Assembly: GCA_949987565.1 (NCBI GenBank)
Contig: OX465110.1
Location: forward strand, 17,891,769-17,955,768
Source: Luidia sarsii
Taxonomy: Eukaryota; Echinodermata; Asteroidea; Paxillosida; Luidiidae
Direction of reading: 5' to 3'
DNA length: 64,000 nt
In this document: positions 53,201 through 62,635 of the stretch, one piece after another
Layout of the letters: the number at the start of each line of letters is the position of its first letter
Numbering within the stretch: the first letter of the stretch is position 1
Program-made: the position numbers and the translations under genes
The notes under the pieces: generated by a model
What the model saw: the letters and a program-made list of their open reading frames with translations, nothing else
The model's database searches: none
Told to the model about the DNA's origin: nothing

Positions 53201-55902
53201 AAGAAAGGAGAGGAGGGGAGAATGCTAAAAACAGACTGCTAGTTTTTTTGTGACATTGAAATGAAGCATGTTCCTTCCTTTTTGCCAGGAGGAGTTACCT
53301 GTCACTTGGGAACATCCAGGGAACTCCTTATGGAGATTGTTCTTCGCAGAGTAAGACCTATATTTTCGACCTACATTTTTGTGAGAACAAAGTCATAGTC
53401 CGTGCATTGTAGGGCTTAGCCCACTCAGGTGCTAGACATCAGAACCCTTCTTTTATATGTCTCCGAATTTGTATCTATCCTAACCCCGGCAAAGACTAGG
53501 TAGTTGACCATTAGGGAAGGCCACCATCTAAGGGCTGGGTAACTCAGATGGAAGAGCACTGGTACATTAATCCAGAGTCTCGGGTTCAAGTCCTGGTCCA
53601 GTCAAAGTTTTCTTTGCCAATTTTTCAATATGTTCAAAAGTTCCCAGTGATCAGTTTTTCCTTTGTTTGTTTGAGTCTCCTGATTGAGTTCACTAATTGA
53701 GTTCAATTGCCACAAATCTTCCCCTACTTTATTGTGTCCCACCACACGTACAGCCCATGATCCTACCTCGAGTGCAGTTCCAGTGCAGTGTCTTTACATA
53801 GCGCTTCCATGTTCTGGCTCGTATTTCGGTTTTTGGGCGCTTGTCGACCAAAAACCCACTTTGGGATGTTGCGCATGCAGCACGCGCTTGCCCCAGGAAC
53901 GCTGGATAGTCGGAAAGCTGTCCAACAATGGGGCCGGTCAAGCATGCAGTCAAGCAAAGGGCACATTAGTACGCGTGGTTTGTTCTTTTGGCCGCGCACC
54001 TCCGCCGGGTGTGCATTGTGTTAACCATTGGGTTGTACGTTTGTTTGATTGTTCAGGTAGCATGTCCTCTGTCTTGAGCCAGTCGTCCCAGAGTGATTCC
54101 GGATGCAGATACAGTCAGGTATAGCAGCGAGGGTCGACCACTGGTTTCCCCTCTCACCGGAGGCCATTCTGACTCCACATGGCTTGAATTTCAGAAGAAA
54201 AAAAAGTACTAGACAACATGTCTAGTAGCTGAAGACATTTACTAGACCAGGGGCCAATTTCATAAAGCCGCATAAGTGTGAAAATCTGCTAAGCGCAAAC
54301 ATTCTTACCCATGTAAAAATGAGTAGAAAGCACATTACGATGCGATGTCAATTGCATCTGACCTGTATTCCACCATTCTTTACTCTGCATGAAACACAAG
54401 TGAAGTTTGGGTTGGCAAAAGTGATCTTGTAAATCATGACATTTTGTGCTTAAACAAATTTTGGTGCTCAGGCGGCTCTATGAAATTGGCACCTGAACTA
54501 TTTTAATAAGAAAAGAAATAAGAAAAGAAAAAACAAATGTTGCATGCCATGTACCATGAGAAAATGCCATTCCCTTGTACAGGTCAAAGTCAAATGATAT
54601 CAAGAAATCTGGCACAATAAAGTAATGATATTGAAACGTACCAATTTATCAGACCTCAACTGTTATTTTTGAGTGGAATTTTGTTCGTGGTACAAAAAAA
54701 CCCACACTAGACAGTTGAGTTACCGTGTTTTTTTTCCACAGCCACACACTCCTTTTCTAAAGAGATACGTTACATGGCATCACCGCAAATCGTCCTCTTT
54801 GCATTGCGATGGATTGAAGTCAGGATGGGTTAGATGAAATCGTCTACAAGCACTCTTAATTTTCCTCTTTTTTTTTAGAATATTCCAGATGCTGATTTTG
54901 TTACATCCCCACACCTGATTTTTTTGGGTTTTCCTTTTCTCACACAGAAGAACGCGAGGTCCAAGAGATCACCGCTGTGAGTATAGTAGCATTCGATATG
55001 GGAAGGTTTGCGGTGACACCATGTATAAGGTCTCTTAAAGGAAGAGGTGTGGTTCTGAAAAGTACCCGAGTGGTAACTCGTCATTTCGACCAGTATGCTC
55101 TGGCCGTCATCAGGAGAAAGTCAGGAGAAAGGGAGAAAGATGGCCAGAGCATACTGGTCAAAACGTCGAGTTACCACTCAGGTTCTTTTCAGAACCACAC
55201 CTCTTCCTTTAAGAGACCTTATACATGGTGTCACCGCAAACCTTCCTGTATTGATTCACCCACCATGCAAAGCCTTTGGTCTTATTTACAGTAGCATTCC
55301 ACTGCAGTTCCTTTGGTCAGGATACACTTCTATACATGTGGACAGTTCTCAACACCATGCTGTTGAACTGATGGGGTTGAATCTAGTGCCTTGTGGAGAC
55401 CTAGTCCAATAAATTGAATGGGTCTCCACAGGGAAATTGTAAAGGTGTACCGGTAAACTGGTATTTAGTTATAACTCAAAGCCAGGAAATTTGTGATGGG
55501 TAAGAATCTGTCGCAAATTGAAGTATCATATAAGGGACAAACGGTCCAATTTTCTACCGAGGAAAAGTGAATGCGGCTGAAATGGGAGCATTTTTAAAAC
55601 ATCGTTTCTCGTTTGGTTGTATGTGCACGAGAACAAAGCAATGTCTCCACAAGGATATAACAATGCGTATGTGTGCACGCATCTGTGTGAATATGCACCT
55701 AAGTGTAATTGTTTGGAGAAAGAAGAAAAATCGTCAAAGAAAAAATTTGACTGAACCGGGACTAGAACCTGTGACCTGTGGCTCATTGAAAATCGGTAAA
55801 ATGCCTGGGGAAAAATAGGAAGAAGTCCAATTTGAGTTTGTGTTTTTGTTTGCCCTCAGCTCTGGAATGACAAGCAGTCAGTACCATCAGGTCACATCGT
55901 AG
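41138..55902 (+). CDS. RNF212B: RNF212/RNF212B-like RING protein, meiotic crossover factor, 16 coding exons
   Basis: The family (RNF212, RNF212B, Zip3/ZHP-3) comprises putative SUMO/ubiquitin E3 ligases that act on meiotic chromosomes to designate crossovers. Exons: 41138-41246, 42136-42197, 43147-43221, 43514-43570, 45477-45547, 46373-46456, 47733-47794, 49081-49132, 49978-50005, 50737-50815, 51178-51235, 52619-52699, 53289-53350, 54057-54118, 54948-54976, 55860-55902. All are GT-AG and phases agree throughout, giving 337 residues (human RNF212B is about 300). The RING is C3HC4: C7, C10, C25, H27, C30, C33, C42, C45. The start [10 protein letters not shown] is closer to RNF212B (DWFHCNQC) than to RNF212. 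Then come a short coiled coil ([29 protein letters not shown]) and a long Ser/Pro/Thr/Gly-rich low-complexity tail, as in the family. The 28-nt exon 9 is inferred from phase. Confidence 0.88.
42136..42197 (+). CDS. RNF212B: RNF212B-like coding exon 2
   Basis: Encodes (E)[24 protein letters not shown] gives the last two RING ligands. The acceptor is CACCGCAG and the donor AAG|GTACAG. Confidence 0.9.
42490..42980 (-). mobile_element. Penelope-like 3' UTR remnants
   Basis: GGTAGGGTGGGATCAAATGG and AGGGGGAAAGATCAAAGGG are reverse complements of the Penelope UTR. The block is interrupted by an (ATT)n run at 42636-42667. It lies in an intron of the RNF212B-like gene. Confidence 0.5.
43147..43221 (+). 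CDS. RNF212B: RNF212B-like coding exon 3
   Basis: Encodes [20 protein letters not shown] and then NQLVQ, matching the LKPxxxxFFKxP segment that follows the RING in RNF212B. The acceptor is TTTTAG and the donor CAG|GTAAGA. Confidence 0.9.
43514..43570 (+). CDS. RNF212B: RNF212B-like coding exon 4
   Basis: Encodes [19 protein letters not shown], parallel to the family's FQKKQ segment. It is phase 0 on both sides. The donor is CAG|GTACGT. Confidence 0.88.
43837..44295 (+). mobile_element. MITE, GTGACCCGGCACAGC family, nested
   Basis: A full-length copy flanked by ATAT, inserted inside an older repeat whose halves lie at about 43703-43836 and 44296-44376. Confidence 0.85.
44430..44585 (+). mobile_element. 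tRNA-derived SINE, type 1
   Basis: Head at 44481-44555 (GGATAGCTCAGATGG ... GGTTCACATGCC). In an intron of the RNF212B-like gene. Confidence 0.68.
44604..44900 (+). mobile_element. Penelope-like 3' UTR and motif remnants
   Basis: CT-rich UTR sequence precedes GGTCCTGCTAGGATGGAAAC at about 44705, then a second, more degraded UTR and motif. A short isolated motif also lies at 43260-43325. None has the coding end. Confidence 0.6.
45477..45547 (+). CDS. RNF212B: RNF212B-like coding exon 5
   Basis: Encodes [20 protein letters not shown] and then ELE plus part of Arg, the coiled-coil start. The acceptor is GTTTAG and the donor GAGAG|GTAGGA (phase 2). Confidence 0.9.
45607..45975 (-). mobile_element. 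Dispersed repeat with GGCATGCAAC ends, inverted copy
   Basis: Begins GGCATGCAACTTTTCCGCGG and ends at the GAGTTGCATGG terminus. In an intron of the RNF212B-like gene. Confidence 0.65.
46373..46456 (+). CDS. RNF212B: RNF212B-like coding exon 6
   Basis: Encodes [20 protein letters not shown] and then GAAKCSY. It carries the end of the coiled coil and the start of the low-complexity tail. The donor is ACAG|GTGGGC. A LINE fragment begins within 100 bp downstream. Confidence 0.88.
46507..46965 (+). mobile_element. LINE fragment, reverse transcriptase C-terminus
   Basis: One open frame reads [20 protein letters not shown], then [38 protein letters not shown] and [16 protein letters not shown]. 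This is the conserved end of RTE/CR1-group LINE polymerases. The tail has short GATA-like repeats. It is 5' truncated and lies in an intron of the RNF212B-like gene. Confidence 0.85.
46975..47570 (+). repeat. About 65-bp tandem repeat (CATCTTCTGTAATC ... GCCAGTGCAG)
   Basis: Unit starts near 46979, 47029, 47092, 47157 and 47224, resuming after the fold-back insertion at 47426. Confidence 0.75.
47242..47425 (-). mobile_element. Fold-back element, family 1, inserted in a tandem repeat
   Basis: Inverted arms without the central motif, flanked by TTCTGTAATCT at 47231-47241 and 47426-47436. It interrupts a repeat of about 65 bp (46975-47570), which continues on the other side at the same position. 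Confidence 0.68.
47733..47794 (+). CDS. RNF212B: RNF212B-like coding exon 7
   Basis: Encodes [20 protein letters not shown] followed by M plus one base. The acceptor is TTCATTCAG and the donor ATGG|GTAAGT. Confidence 0.85.
47860..48035. mobile_element. Fold-back element, variant of family 1
   Basis: Arms read GGAAGGTTTGCGGTGACACC, TGTAACACATCTTGAAGGAG and their complements around ACTCAACGTTTCGGGCAG. The 5' core strand (CUGAUGA) is missing. The right end runs straight into the 29-bp array at 48022. Confidence 0.6.
48022..48520 (+). repeat. 29-bp minisatellite, about 17 copies
   Basis: The unit is ACCTTCCACTTGGTACATCC plus ACCATGCAA, with TTCC and ATCC variants. It matches the terminal tail of the adjacent family 1 fold-back element (CACCATGCAAACCTTC). 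It yields repeat-coded ORFs in several frames that are not genes. It lies in an intron of the RNF212B-like gene. Confidence 0.95.
48540..49075. other. Intronic, no recognised features
   Basis: Unique-looking sequence in intron 7 of the RNF212B-like gene. Confidence 0.35.
49081..49132 (+). CDS. RNF212B: RNF212B-like coding exon 8
   Basis: Encodes [17 protein letters not shown] plus two bases. The SSQxxSRSSS run resembles SSQVVSRSSS of RNF212B. The acceptor is CTCACCAG and the donor ACAG|GTAAAC. Confidence 0.87.
49440..49760 (-). mobile_element. Penelope-like retroelement, GIY-YIG endonuclease remnant
   Basis: The minus-strand ORF reads [20 protein letters not shown], then [20 protein letters not shown] and [21 protein letters not shown]. 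This matches the C-terminal GIY-YIG-type domain of Penelope-like elements (YVGET, R, E/H positions, PHGLN end). No reverse transcriptase is present. The 3' UTR is truncated at about 49390. Confidence 0.85.
49978..50005 (+). CDS. RNF212B: RNF212B-like microexon 9 (28 nt, inferred)
   Basis: Exon 8 ends in phase 2, but exon 10 is open only in phase 0, so a linking exon is required. The segment after GACTTCAG up to AAA|GTGTGAGT gives [10 protein letters not shown] and repairs the frame. The donor GTGTGA is weaker than the GTGAGT two bases on, which would give the wrong phase. A different linking exon cannot be excluded. Confidence 0.55.
50350..50690 (-). mobile_element. tRNA-derived SINE, type 2, with partial second copy
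   Basis: The head on the minus strand holds GGTGGTCC-like A box and GGTTCGAATCCCACCCGAGC as B box (about 50440-50512). The end ATTCAAAGAGGTTTTGCCC is repeated at 50600. Confidence 0.7.
50737..50815 (+). CDS. RNF212B: RNF212B-like coding exon 10
   Basis: Encodes [20 protein letters not shown] and then PVNGRI. It is Pro/Thr/Arg-rich, like the SITPRP region of RNF212B. The acceptor is TTTTTTCCACAG and the donor ATAG|GTAATG. Confidence 0.85.
51178..51235 (+). CDS. RNF212B: RNF212B-like coding exon 11
   Basis: Encodes [19 protein letters not shown] plus two bases. The acceptor is CTCTGTAG and the donor ATCAG|GTAGGA. Confidence 0.82.
51330..51800 (+). mobile_element. LINE fragment, CR1/L2-type C-terminus
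   Basis: Frames encode [36 protein letters not shown] and, after a frame change, [20 protein letters not shown]. This pattern is common to jockey/CR1/L2 polymerase ends. Frameshifts show that it is dead. Confidence 0.75.
51990..52457 (+). mobile_element. MITE, GTGACCCGGCACAGC family, full length
   Basis: Both termini present, flanked by AATT. It lies in an intron of the RNF212B-like gene. Confidence 0.85.
52619..52699 (+). CDS. RNF212B: RNF212B-like coding exon 12
   Basis: Encodes [20 protein letters not shown] and then NLSPASS plus two bases. The acceptor is GACCTGCCAG and the donor TCCAG|GTCAGT. A (GGGAA)n tract starts 100 bp downstream. Confidence 0.83.
52799..53215 (+). repeat. (GGGAA)n tract
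   Basis: Pentanucleotide repeat, cleanest at about 52990-53060, in intron 12 of the RNF212B-like gene. Confidence 0.93.
53289..53350 (+). CDS. RNF212B: RNF212B-like coding exon 13
   Basis: Encodes [20 protein letters not shown] followed by Q plus one base. The acceptor is TTTTTGCCAG and the donor CAGA|GTAAGA. Confidence 0.83.
53480..53650 (+). mobile_element. tRNA-derived SINE, type 1
   Basis: Head at 53532-53604 with GGTTCAAGTCC as an intact B box. The A box is slightly changed (GGTAACTCAGATGG). Confidence 0.72.
54057..54118 (+). CDS. RNF212B: RNF212B-like coding exon 14
   Basis: Encodes [20 protein letters not shown] followed by Q. It is serine-rich. The acceptor is GATTGTTCAG and the donor CAG|GTATAG. 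Confidence 0.82.
54247..54495. mobile_element. MITE, GGCCAATTTCATAGAGC family
   Basis: GGGGCCAATTTCATAAAGCC at the left, GGCGGCTCTATGAAATTGGC at the right, in an intron of the RNF212B-like gene. Confidence 0.65.
54948..54976 (+). CDS. RNF212B: RNF212B-like coding exon 15
   Basis: A 29-nt exon encoding KNARSKRSP plus two bases. The acceptor is CTCACACAG and the donor is a consensus GTGAGTA. The sequence is basic. A fold-back element has inserted about 20 bp downstream in the intron. Confidence 0.75.
54995..55289 (-). mobile_element. Fold-back element, family 1, with 10-bp TSD
   Basis: It lies in the last intron of the RNF212B-like gene, flanked by AGTAGCATTC at 54985-54994 and 55290-55299. 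The minus-strand motif at 55116-55077 has CTGATGA, stem II and GAAA, but the cleavage triplet is altered (TGAC for CGTC). Confidence 0.75.
55860..55902 (+). CDS. RNF212B: RNF212B-like coding exon 16 (terminal)
   Basis: In the phase set by exon 15 it encodes [14 protein letters not shown] and then TAG at 55900-55902. The alternative phase gives 19-20 residues and a TGA, but it would break agreement with exon 15. The acceptor is GCCCTCAG. Confidence 0.75.
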
Positions 55903-57011
55903 CAAGCCTGGGCAGAGTATGACAATCACATCCGTCAGAAAACGACTCTTCGGGAACCTTCTTGAGACCCACACACCATTTTAGGCAGGCAGACACCAGG
56001 TCACCGTGTGCCGGGCTGCATTTCGGCAGTCACGACCGAGAATTGCCTCGACTATCAATCCACTGAGATTTCACTGGGCAATTTTTGGGTCGGTTATGGA
56101 GTGACACCGGTAGATAGGAGTGCACACATTTTTTTCACGGCACCGAGCCAAACAGCAACGGCCGGAACCATTCTTGGCTACGACCGACCGAAAAAAACGC
56201 ACTCCCGTGCTGACGGCATGTGCCCCACCTCTTTCAAGAATGAGCCAAGAACGAGTGCAGTATGTGTGTCATCCGCCTGTTCTGCAAAGTCACCCGCAGA
56301 TCCATTTGTACTGTACAGACTTGACACTGGAAGTACTCAACATGAATTTGGGTTTTAAAAAAAAAAAGGACGAGTTCAATGCTATTACGAGTTCCGCGTG
56401 CCGAAAAAATTTGGCGTGCGAGGATTGGCCAATTCTGAGCTGGGGATCGCTGATACTTAGAGGCGTGAGAGTTAAGATGTGCCCGCAAGCTTCTTGAGGA
56501 AGAAGCATGTGAAGTCTCCCAGAAACAAGATTTTTACCACTTGAAGTGGAAATTGTTTTTTAATGTCCCCAGCCCGGTTTGTTTCTTCCCTTGTTGCTTC
56601 CTTCTGTAAATTGTACAAAGATTGTAAATACTTGTATCATTTCTTTTTTTTAACTTGTACGATATACAAACAATGTTGCAAATTGCTTGCTGTTAGTAGA
56701 AGTTTTTTAGAAGAAGTCAATGTTTATCTGTTCCTGCGTCAAGGGTATAATTTGAAATGGGTGAGTATTAAAGCAAGTGAATGGATTTAACAGCTACCAC
56801 AGAGAGCAACACGACCAAAATGAATACCGAGTTCTATAGTTTAATACCAATATCTGACATTTCACATTTATAGGCACTTCAAGTCAAACGTACAAATTTT
56901 GTACAGCTATGTACAAATGTATGACTCCCTGTTGGGCACATTGTGCCTGCAGTTCACGGTAATCGGTATGATTGGTGCAATGCAGGAGGTTTTCTGAAGA
57001 TCTGAAATAAA
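55903..57011 (+). other. Probable 3' UTR of the RNF212B-like gene
   Basis: No spliced coding continuation is seen. ATTAAA occurs at 56767-56772 and AATAAA at 57006-57011; either could be the poly(A) signal. The convergent coiled-coil gene stops at 57775, so the 3' UTRs may meet or overlap. Confidence 0.45.
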
Positions 57012-57774
57012 ACAAAACCATTGACTCTAAAATTTGAAGTGATATCCATCCAAGATGACTGATGGATTTGTTGGGAGTTTAAGTGCATATTGACGTACCG
57101 ACCTCCCTATGTACATGTGCAAATACTTTATACCAATGCTTTGTCAGCACACAGAATGTGGCGTTCACTCATATTAAGTGAACTTGCCCTTTGAGGAATA
57201 TATTGGCCGATTCAGGTAAGTGGAGGAAAGTACGATATAGTACACAGCAGCACAGTATCATACAGCAGATGAATAGCTGCCAACCTATCTCAAAAGGAAA
57301 TTAGGAATACTTCATGTAAAAAAAGGAGAAATCACAGAGCAAACTACATAGGAATACACGTGTATTTCCAAGCCCAAAATCGGAATCTGTTGTCAAGAGC
57401 TTGTAAAAAGTGATGCACTCTTATCCCCAAAAAGAGGAATGATTCCTCCAAAATAAGAATGTTTGGCAGCTATGCAGATGCTACGAGCGTCGGTCACTAG
57501 GTGCATTCCACTAGCTGCCCAGGCAGACTCTTGGCTCTCCCGGGTGACCCTGCTTTTCACGCCGGGTAAGTTGAGTGGGCAATGAAGTCGCAGTCGACCG
57601 GCGGGGGCTGATCGGGCTAGACCCGGGGAAGCCAACCAAAAACTGCACCCACCGTATGTACAGTGCTAGAATTAGTCCCGCAGCGCCAGAGACAAAATTC
57701 AAGATAGAAACTCATGTACATTCGAGGAAGTCAAAACTCCCCCCCACAAAAATGTTGCCCCCTTTTTTTTGCAG

Positions 57775-57941
57775 TCAACCTCGACGGTCTTCACTGTCGT
57801 TGTCGTCATCGTCTATGTCAAATTTGGGGGGAGGATGCTGCTGTCGCGTTTCCATGGCGATCTTCTTCCTCAGTTCCTGCACCTGCCTCATCAGGTTCTT
57901 CTCCCGTTGCTCAAAGGTGTCCCGCCCACGGTCCAGAGAAA
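57775..57941 (-). CDS. Coiled-coil gene, terminal exon
   Basis: Encodes (I)SLDRGRDTFEQREKNLMR and then QVQELRKKIAMETRQQ, a proline run, FDIDDDDNDSEDRRG and TGA at 57777-57775. Only the frame set by the previous exon is open. The acceptor is CCACCCAG. Confidence 0.82.
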
Positions 57942-60900
57942 CTGGGTGGAAGACAACAAATTGAATTGACGAACCATGCTTAAAGATTTAAGAGCTAAGA
58001 TAAAAACAAATCTTAGTTGAATTGAAATGTGCATAATTTAAACAAGACTCTTGCACACAGAAAAAAAGAGGTGATGGACTGACTCACAAAATATACAGAC
58101 TACACAATAAATTTACAAAACTACAGAGCCATGAAGCAAATACAAACTGCTCACTGACTAAAATGACCTGCCAAAAAAAGTTAGAGGGCCTGACCTTTTC
58201 GATCCTAGCAGGACCTCAAAGGCAAAGAGCAGAACCTTTGAGAAAGGTCCTGCTAGCATTGAAACGTCAGGCCCTCTAACATTTGCGATTGAAGCACAAA
58301 GATTGCCGTAGATGAGAAATGTACAGTCCATTCACTCCAAGTTGAGCCTGACAGCGGCCTCGTTGAATGCTATGGCATTCCACCCATCCAACAGTCCACC
58401 TACAGCTGGCCTACCAGGAGCCGTTATCGCCCATCATTCAAGACAGGCGCAGGATTCCACTTGGCCACATGAAACAACAGTACACGGTCCTGACTGGTGC
58501 AAGAAATATGTGCAAGCTCTTCATACAGTGAACAGATGTGATATACAAAAATGTCGCAAACTGCTTACTGACTACAATTACCAAAATGCAAATCCTAAAA
58601 TTTAGTGGGCCTGACGTTTCGATCCTAGCAGGACCTTTCTCAAAGGCAGAGTGACAAGGACAACCTTTGAGAAAGGTCCTGCTAGGATCGAAACGTCAGG
58701 CCCACTAAATTTTATGACAGTGAACAGATGTTAAAAAAAATTTATATAATAAAAAGAACCTGTCCGGTTACAATTTGAGCCAAATCAAGCCTTGAACAAA
58801 CGAGTTCAAGTGAGGGCCTGGCATTTCGATCCTAGCAGGACCTTTCTCTGCCGTTGAGAAAGGCCCTTCTAATTGGTGATGCTGTATGCGTGTACATGTG
58901 CACCTCAAACGACATCAAAAACTCAAACATGCATTGATAACACTGTGATGTCCAGGCCTCTTGGCTACTCTTGGATACTTACTGGGCACCTCGTCTTCCT
59001 CGGAGCTGCTCGGGTCATTCAGCGCCCTGCCAGCGTCGTCTCTCCTCCCCCTGGGAACTCTTATCCTGGCATACCCAGCTGTGAAGAGAGCCACCCCCCA
59101 AAAAATAAAATTCTTAAAAATCATCGACAACTCATCCCCCAATTCAATGAGGTTTTGCCCTGCTCAACGGAAAAAAACCCAAAACCTCTGAACATTTTCT
59201 ATCGCGAGCGACTAAGACCCAGGATGTTAGCATATTACGTAAGAGTGTGATGATAGAGTGCACATGCCAAGGGCGTGGCAGTTCATTGATCGTTTTTCAG
59301 CGCGGCTACGTCGGACGTCTCCTTATAGCTCTCCCTATTATACCTACTGCACGCTGTGGGGTAATGTCTGAGACCGTCGAGGTTCGGTTTTCGGACAGTG
59401 AGGATACGCTGTCTGCAGGAACCTAAACAACTAACCGCCCGTATAGCTCGATGCATAAGAACGATGTTACCCAAGTTATTGCGTTCAACATGTTCTTCAG
59501 GTCGCCGGAGAAGGAGATGGAGGTAGGCGATGTGGCGCGACAGAAAATAATCTATTCGAGTTTGAGCTCCGAAGTAGCGACTAAACTGAATTACATTCTC
59601 CTCGACGCAAATATCACGTCATATCTATGAAACACCGAGTGCTCAGCGCTTCGCCCCAGGAAGCTCAAACCCGCGGCTCCCGCTTTCTAGTGCAGACGTT
59701 TTAACCACTGGACCACCGAGCTGGTCGAGGTCGTGTGGTGGATTTGATTTAATGTATAGCGGCAGGTACCACATTGCATCATAGAGCATCCGTGGGCATT
59801 GATGTGAAGGGATGGGAAGGGCTTGCCAAGGACCGTCCACAGTGGAGACAAGCGCTGTCACGTGGTCTGCACCGGGCAGAAGAGAACATACGCCTGGCTT
59901 CAGACGAGAAGAGGATCAAGCGCAAGAACAGCCAACGTCATCAGGCTGCACCTACTCTGTTCCAGTGCAACCACTGCAATAGGGTCTGCCACTCCCGCAT
60001 TGGCTTGCATAGCCACACCAGACGGTGTTCCCTATCGGGCACAGATCGATGATCACCCGTGATCGAAGAGATGCCAACAATAAAAATAAAAAAATCATCA
60101 GGCATCGGGCAAAGCACTGAGCATTCAGTGTGTATCACGTCGAGCAAGGGAAAACCCTCATTGAATTACATTCTCCTCGATGCAAACATCATGTCAATCT
60201 ATGAACTCATCCTGTGTTCATATCAAATCCTGTACAAGCGAGCGGGCCAGTCAACCAACAGACGAGAAGCTAGATATCCCATCTCTAAAGATCAAAATAA
60301 CGCAGAGGTTGCAAACTGCTGGCTGTCTTACATGACTACAAACACCAATCTCAAAACAAAACAAAAACTGCAGAGGGCCTGATGTAACGATCCTGGCAGG
60401 ACCGTGTTCAAAGGCAGCCCGCTCTCGTCGGGCCCTTTCAAAGACAACGTGAACTTCTCAGATTGTTTTCAGAAGATCTCGGGTGGAGTCGAGTTACGAT
60501 GCATGGTATTAAAAGCCTTGTCCAATCCGCCTCCAATATTGGCGATCGTAAACAGGACCTTTCTCAAAGGTAGGCTGAGCATTTAAAACGGATGAAAAAA
60601 AAATCAATGTATGCAATACAGGAAAAAGACCAGTCCATTCGATCATAACATTTTCTGCAGGACTGGCACACACCTTGTTTGTCCACAGCAGACTTGCTTT
60701 GCTGTCCATTAGCTTCGGAGAGCGCCCTCAGGTGTTGATATTCTGCATTCTTCTCGGTTGCCTCTTCCAGCTGAATGCCGTCACCCCCCCAAAAAAAAAA
60801 AATAGATTTAAAAAAAATGACCATCAATAGAGAATTTTTATTCTGACAAATTTCTATCAGTCAGAATTGCTTGACTGGCGCCCCCACCCCGGCAAAGACT

Positions 60901-62437
60901 AGTTGACTATTAGGGAAGGCCACCATCTACGTATATGTAACGGCTGGATAGCTCAGATGGAAGAGCACTGGTACGTTAATCCAGAGGTCTCGGGCTCAAT
61001 TCCCAGTCCAATCAAAAACAAATTTTAAATTTTTTTCAATTCATTCTGACAGATATTTGTTAAGCTTTACATTCAAAAAGATGCTTTCCCTCTACTTGCA
61101 ATACATGTAGAACGTTGCCATGCACAATTTGTGTGAAATCCACACGTATGTACAGTGTATTCAATTCATAACATCGTAATCATAATAAGGACATTTTCTG
61201 TAGCCCTGCAATCCACCGACAACTGACATGACCCGCTCTGCACCCATCAGTATAAAACAACGTAAACCGTTAGCGCAATCTGGAGAAATCTAGCTCAGCG
61301 GCGTACCTTCCTGCCCGCTATCCGCCTCATAATGGACTGGATTTCGTCCTCCAACTTGTGATTGTCCTCGTTCAGTCGCGAGAGCTGTCCACAAATGAAT
61401 AATGTGCAATTTTTTCAAAACTCTGAACAATGATACCCGTGAAATAAACCGATGGCAGTACATTATGTGCAAAAGCGAATCAAATCTTCCACAATCGGAT
61501 GTCTGTGTGGCTTTTGTCACGCCACGTATTGTCTTGTGCTAGACTGAAAAGAGTCTTTGTTTAAAACTTGGAAAATAAGGGTGCCCGGATTCGTTGGGCC
61601 TGGTACATATAGGCATGCAATTCTTGAATTTAAGAAAAAAAGGGGAAAATGTCCGAATGAAACTGCGAGCGCGAAGCACGAATCCCTTACTGCGTTTGGT
61701 TTGGGGCCCTTGAAAATGTTGGATTCTAGATGCTCTGTGGAGCATTCTGAGCAGTTTGTGACAACTTATGACTTTAAGCTGGGTGACAGATTTTAACCTT
61801 TTTCAAGGCATACCGGTACACCCAGAATTGTTGTTTTTTACACAAAATAAAAAAATGAAAACATCAAAGTTTTTAACCTGATCTCAGCATGTGTTTTAAA
61901 TAATAGTTAGGGGAGAAGAAATATCCAGATCCATTTTTTTTTTTTTTTTACGGCCGCGGAAAAGTTTGTTTTTATTCTTCACCTCTGAGCTGCGGAGCTC
62001 CTGTTCCAGGTTATCCATCCTGCGCCGATACTCGCCGTCCCGTCTCACCCCAGCCTCCTCGTTCACCTCCTCCACCTTGGCTATGACTGTCTCCAGTTGC
62101 TGGAGGGCAGAGGGAAAGAGAAGGACCAGAAAATGAAGCAGAGGGAGGGAGGGAGGGAGAGATGGAGAGAGAGAGAGGGAGAGAGAGATGGAGAGAGGGG
62201 AGAGGGAGAGAGAGAGAGATGGAGAGAGGGGAGAGGGAGAGAGAGAGAGATGGAGAAAGAGAGAGGGAGAGAGAGAGAGAGGGGGAGAGGGGGAGAGAGG
62301 GAGAGAGAGCAAGGGAGAGAAAGAGAGAGAGAGAGAGAGAGAAGGGGGAGAGAGAGAGAGAGAGGGAGTCGGAGGGAGAGAGAGAGTGAGTGAGCTAAAG
62401 AGAGAAGGGGGGGAGAGAGACAGAGAAAGAGAGAGAA

Positions 62438-62468
<31 letters not shown>

Positions 62469-62603
62469 AAAAAAGAGAGAGAGAAAGAGAGAGGGAGAAA
62501 GAGAGAGAAAGAGAGAAATGGAGAGAGAAAGACAAAGACAAAGGGGAGAGAGACAGAGAAAAGGAGAGAGAAAGAGAGAGAAAGAGAGAGAGGGGGAGAG
62601 GGG

Positions 62604-62635
<32 letters not shown>

